A stretch of DNA of 22,590 nt from Tidjanibacter sp. (GTDB taxonomy: Bacteria; Bacteroidota; Bacteroidia; Bacteroidales; Rikenellaceae). The notes under the pieces are model-generated. The model searched no databases, was not told the origin of the DNA, and saw only the letters and a list, made by a program, of their open reading frames with translations. The position numbers and the translations under genes are program-made. The stretch spans positions 1 through 22,590 of the forward strand of contig JAGBVY010000131.1 in assembly GCA_017630115.1 (NCBI GenBank). The letters are read 5' to 3'. Below, piece after piece: positions 21,877 through 22,590 of this stretch (its first letter is position 1; each line of letters begins with the position of its first letter).

Positions 21877-22590
21877 ATGAGCAAGGATGTCTTTATAAGC
21901 TATTCCAGACAAGACTATCTTGATGAGAATAAGAATGTTATTCCCGGCAACATTGTGTCGAGAATCAAAGAGCTGTTTGACAACAACAACATATCCTACT
22001 GGATTGACGAAACTGGCGTCCATTCGGGCGATGAGTTTGGCTCTATTATAACAAAAGGTATTAGGGGGTCAAAAATTTTCTTATTCATTTCCACCGAGAG
22101 CTCCAATGCATCTGTGTGGACAAGTAACGAGATAGCCGTAGCTCATCATTACAAAAAGAAGATTATCCCTTTCCGCTACGACAACTCGCCCTACAACGAC
22201 GCTGTAATAATCTACATTGCAAGCCTTGACTTTATTGACTACCCTGCCAATACAGAAAAGGCAATGACTCGCTTGCTGTTTGCCGTAAAAAATGCCCTCA
22301 AAGAGATCAACGATGCCCAAGAAAAGCAACGTATTGAAAAAGAAAGAGCATTGCAACAAGAGCAAGAAGAGAGAGCAAGAAGAGAACAGATTGCCGAATT
22401 GACAGAGAAGATAAATGAACTCGTCACAAAACGCGATGAGGTTAGCGACGAACTGATTATTCTCGAAAGCAATGTAGCTATTAAAAAGAGCGAAATAAAC
22501 AATCTTGACCTCCAAATAACAACTCTCGAAAACGAATTGGACTATGTAAAAACTGGTGTCAGGAGAAAGGCAGAACAGCCAAAACGTGAG
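21877..22590 (+). CDS. TIR-domain protein with coiled coil, cut by the window edge
   Basis: 238 codons stay open to the right edge. Residues of about 1-140 form a TIR domain: KDVFISYSRQD at the start, YWIDETGVHSGDEFGSII (41-58), KIFLFISTESSNASVWTSNE (66-85) and KKKIIPFRYDNSPY (93-106). The Glu at about 85 in W-x3-E is the expected NAD+-cleaving residue of bacterial TIR proteins. From about 140 to 225 comes a long Glu/Lys/Gln-rich coiled coil. Bacteroidales relatives often carry a further C-terminal domain, which cannot be seen here. No TAnnTTTG box lies in the 33-base gap after the hydrogenase stop, so co-transcription is possible. Composition is more AT-rich than in the hydrogenase gene. Roles in NAD+-depleting defence or signalling are inference. 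Confidence 0.88.
   Translation, partial: MSKDVFISYSRQDYLDENKNVIPGNIVSRIKELFDNNNISYWIDETGVHSGDEFGSIITKGIRGSKIFLFISTESSNASVWTSNEIAVAHHYKKKIIPFRYDNSPYNDAVIIYIASLDFIDYPANTEKAMTRLLFAVKNALKEINDAQEKQRIEKERALQQEQEERARREQIAELTEKINELVTKRDEVSDELIILESNVAIKKSEINNLDLQITTLENELDYVKTGVRRKAEQPKRE

Overview
The window looks like a chromosome segment of a Bacteroidales bacterium, possibly from the Alistipes/Rikenellaceae side. Evidence is the repeated Bacteroidetes promoter signature (TTTG or TTG about 18-21 bases before TAnnTTTG), the lack of clear Shine-Dalgarno sites, moderately high GC housekeeping genes, a Bacteroidales-type putative porin, small outer-membrane barrels and lipoproteins, a WG-repeat protein and a group-B-like [FeFe] hydrogenase. 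The genus is inference only. No rRNA, tRNA, CRISPR array, transposase or integrase was recognised.

Left part, minus strand (1-6322): manC (GDP-mannose synthesis), a 9-bp minisatellite arranged as an inverted repeat, murF (peptidoglycan precursor synthesis), a strong terminator, and then a very large secreted WG-repeat protein of at least 1191 residues that runs off the left edge. The manC promoter overlaps, face to face, the promoter of the plus-strand envelope genes.

Centre-left, plus strand (6383-12731): pssA, a putative porin and a lipoprotein with a solute-binding-like domain plus a lytic transglycosylase domain are tightly packed (0-base gap, then 8-base overlap). After a separate promoter come a Calx-beta-like lipoprotein and a small outer-membrane beta-barrel. 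All are envelope functions.

Centre (12759-16398): an AT-richer three-gene minus-strand cassette, bracketed by two long perfect hairpins. It encodes a ClpX-like AAA+ protein with altered key motifs, a SecB-like chaperone domain fused through a very acidic linker to an unrecognised domain, and a PP2C phosphatase. The three genes sit 13 and 9 bases apart. This is the best candidate for an undescribed system: a protein-handling or stress module combining holdase, unfoldase and phosphatase.

Right part (16418-20267, minus strand): a methionine operon in the order metY-metX-hom. It is preceded by a classical promoter, a 31-codon leader ORF ending in Met-Ala-Met-Arg-Met-Cys-Arg, and mutually exclusive hairpins. 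This suggests control by ribosome-mediated attenuation on Met/Cys supply. Diverging from it, plus strand (20306-22590), are a [FeFe] hydrogenase-like protein and, 33 bases behind it, a TIR-domain/coiled-coil protein cut by the right edge.
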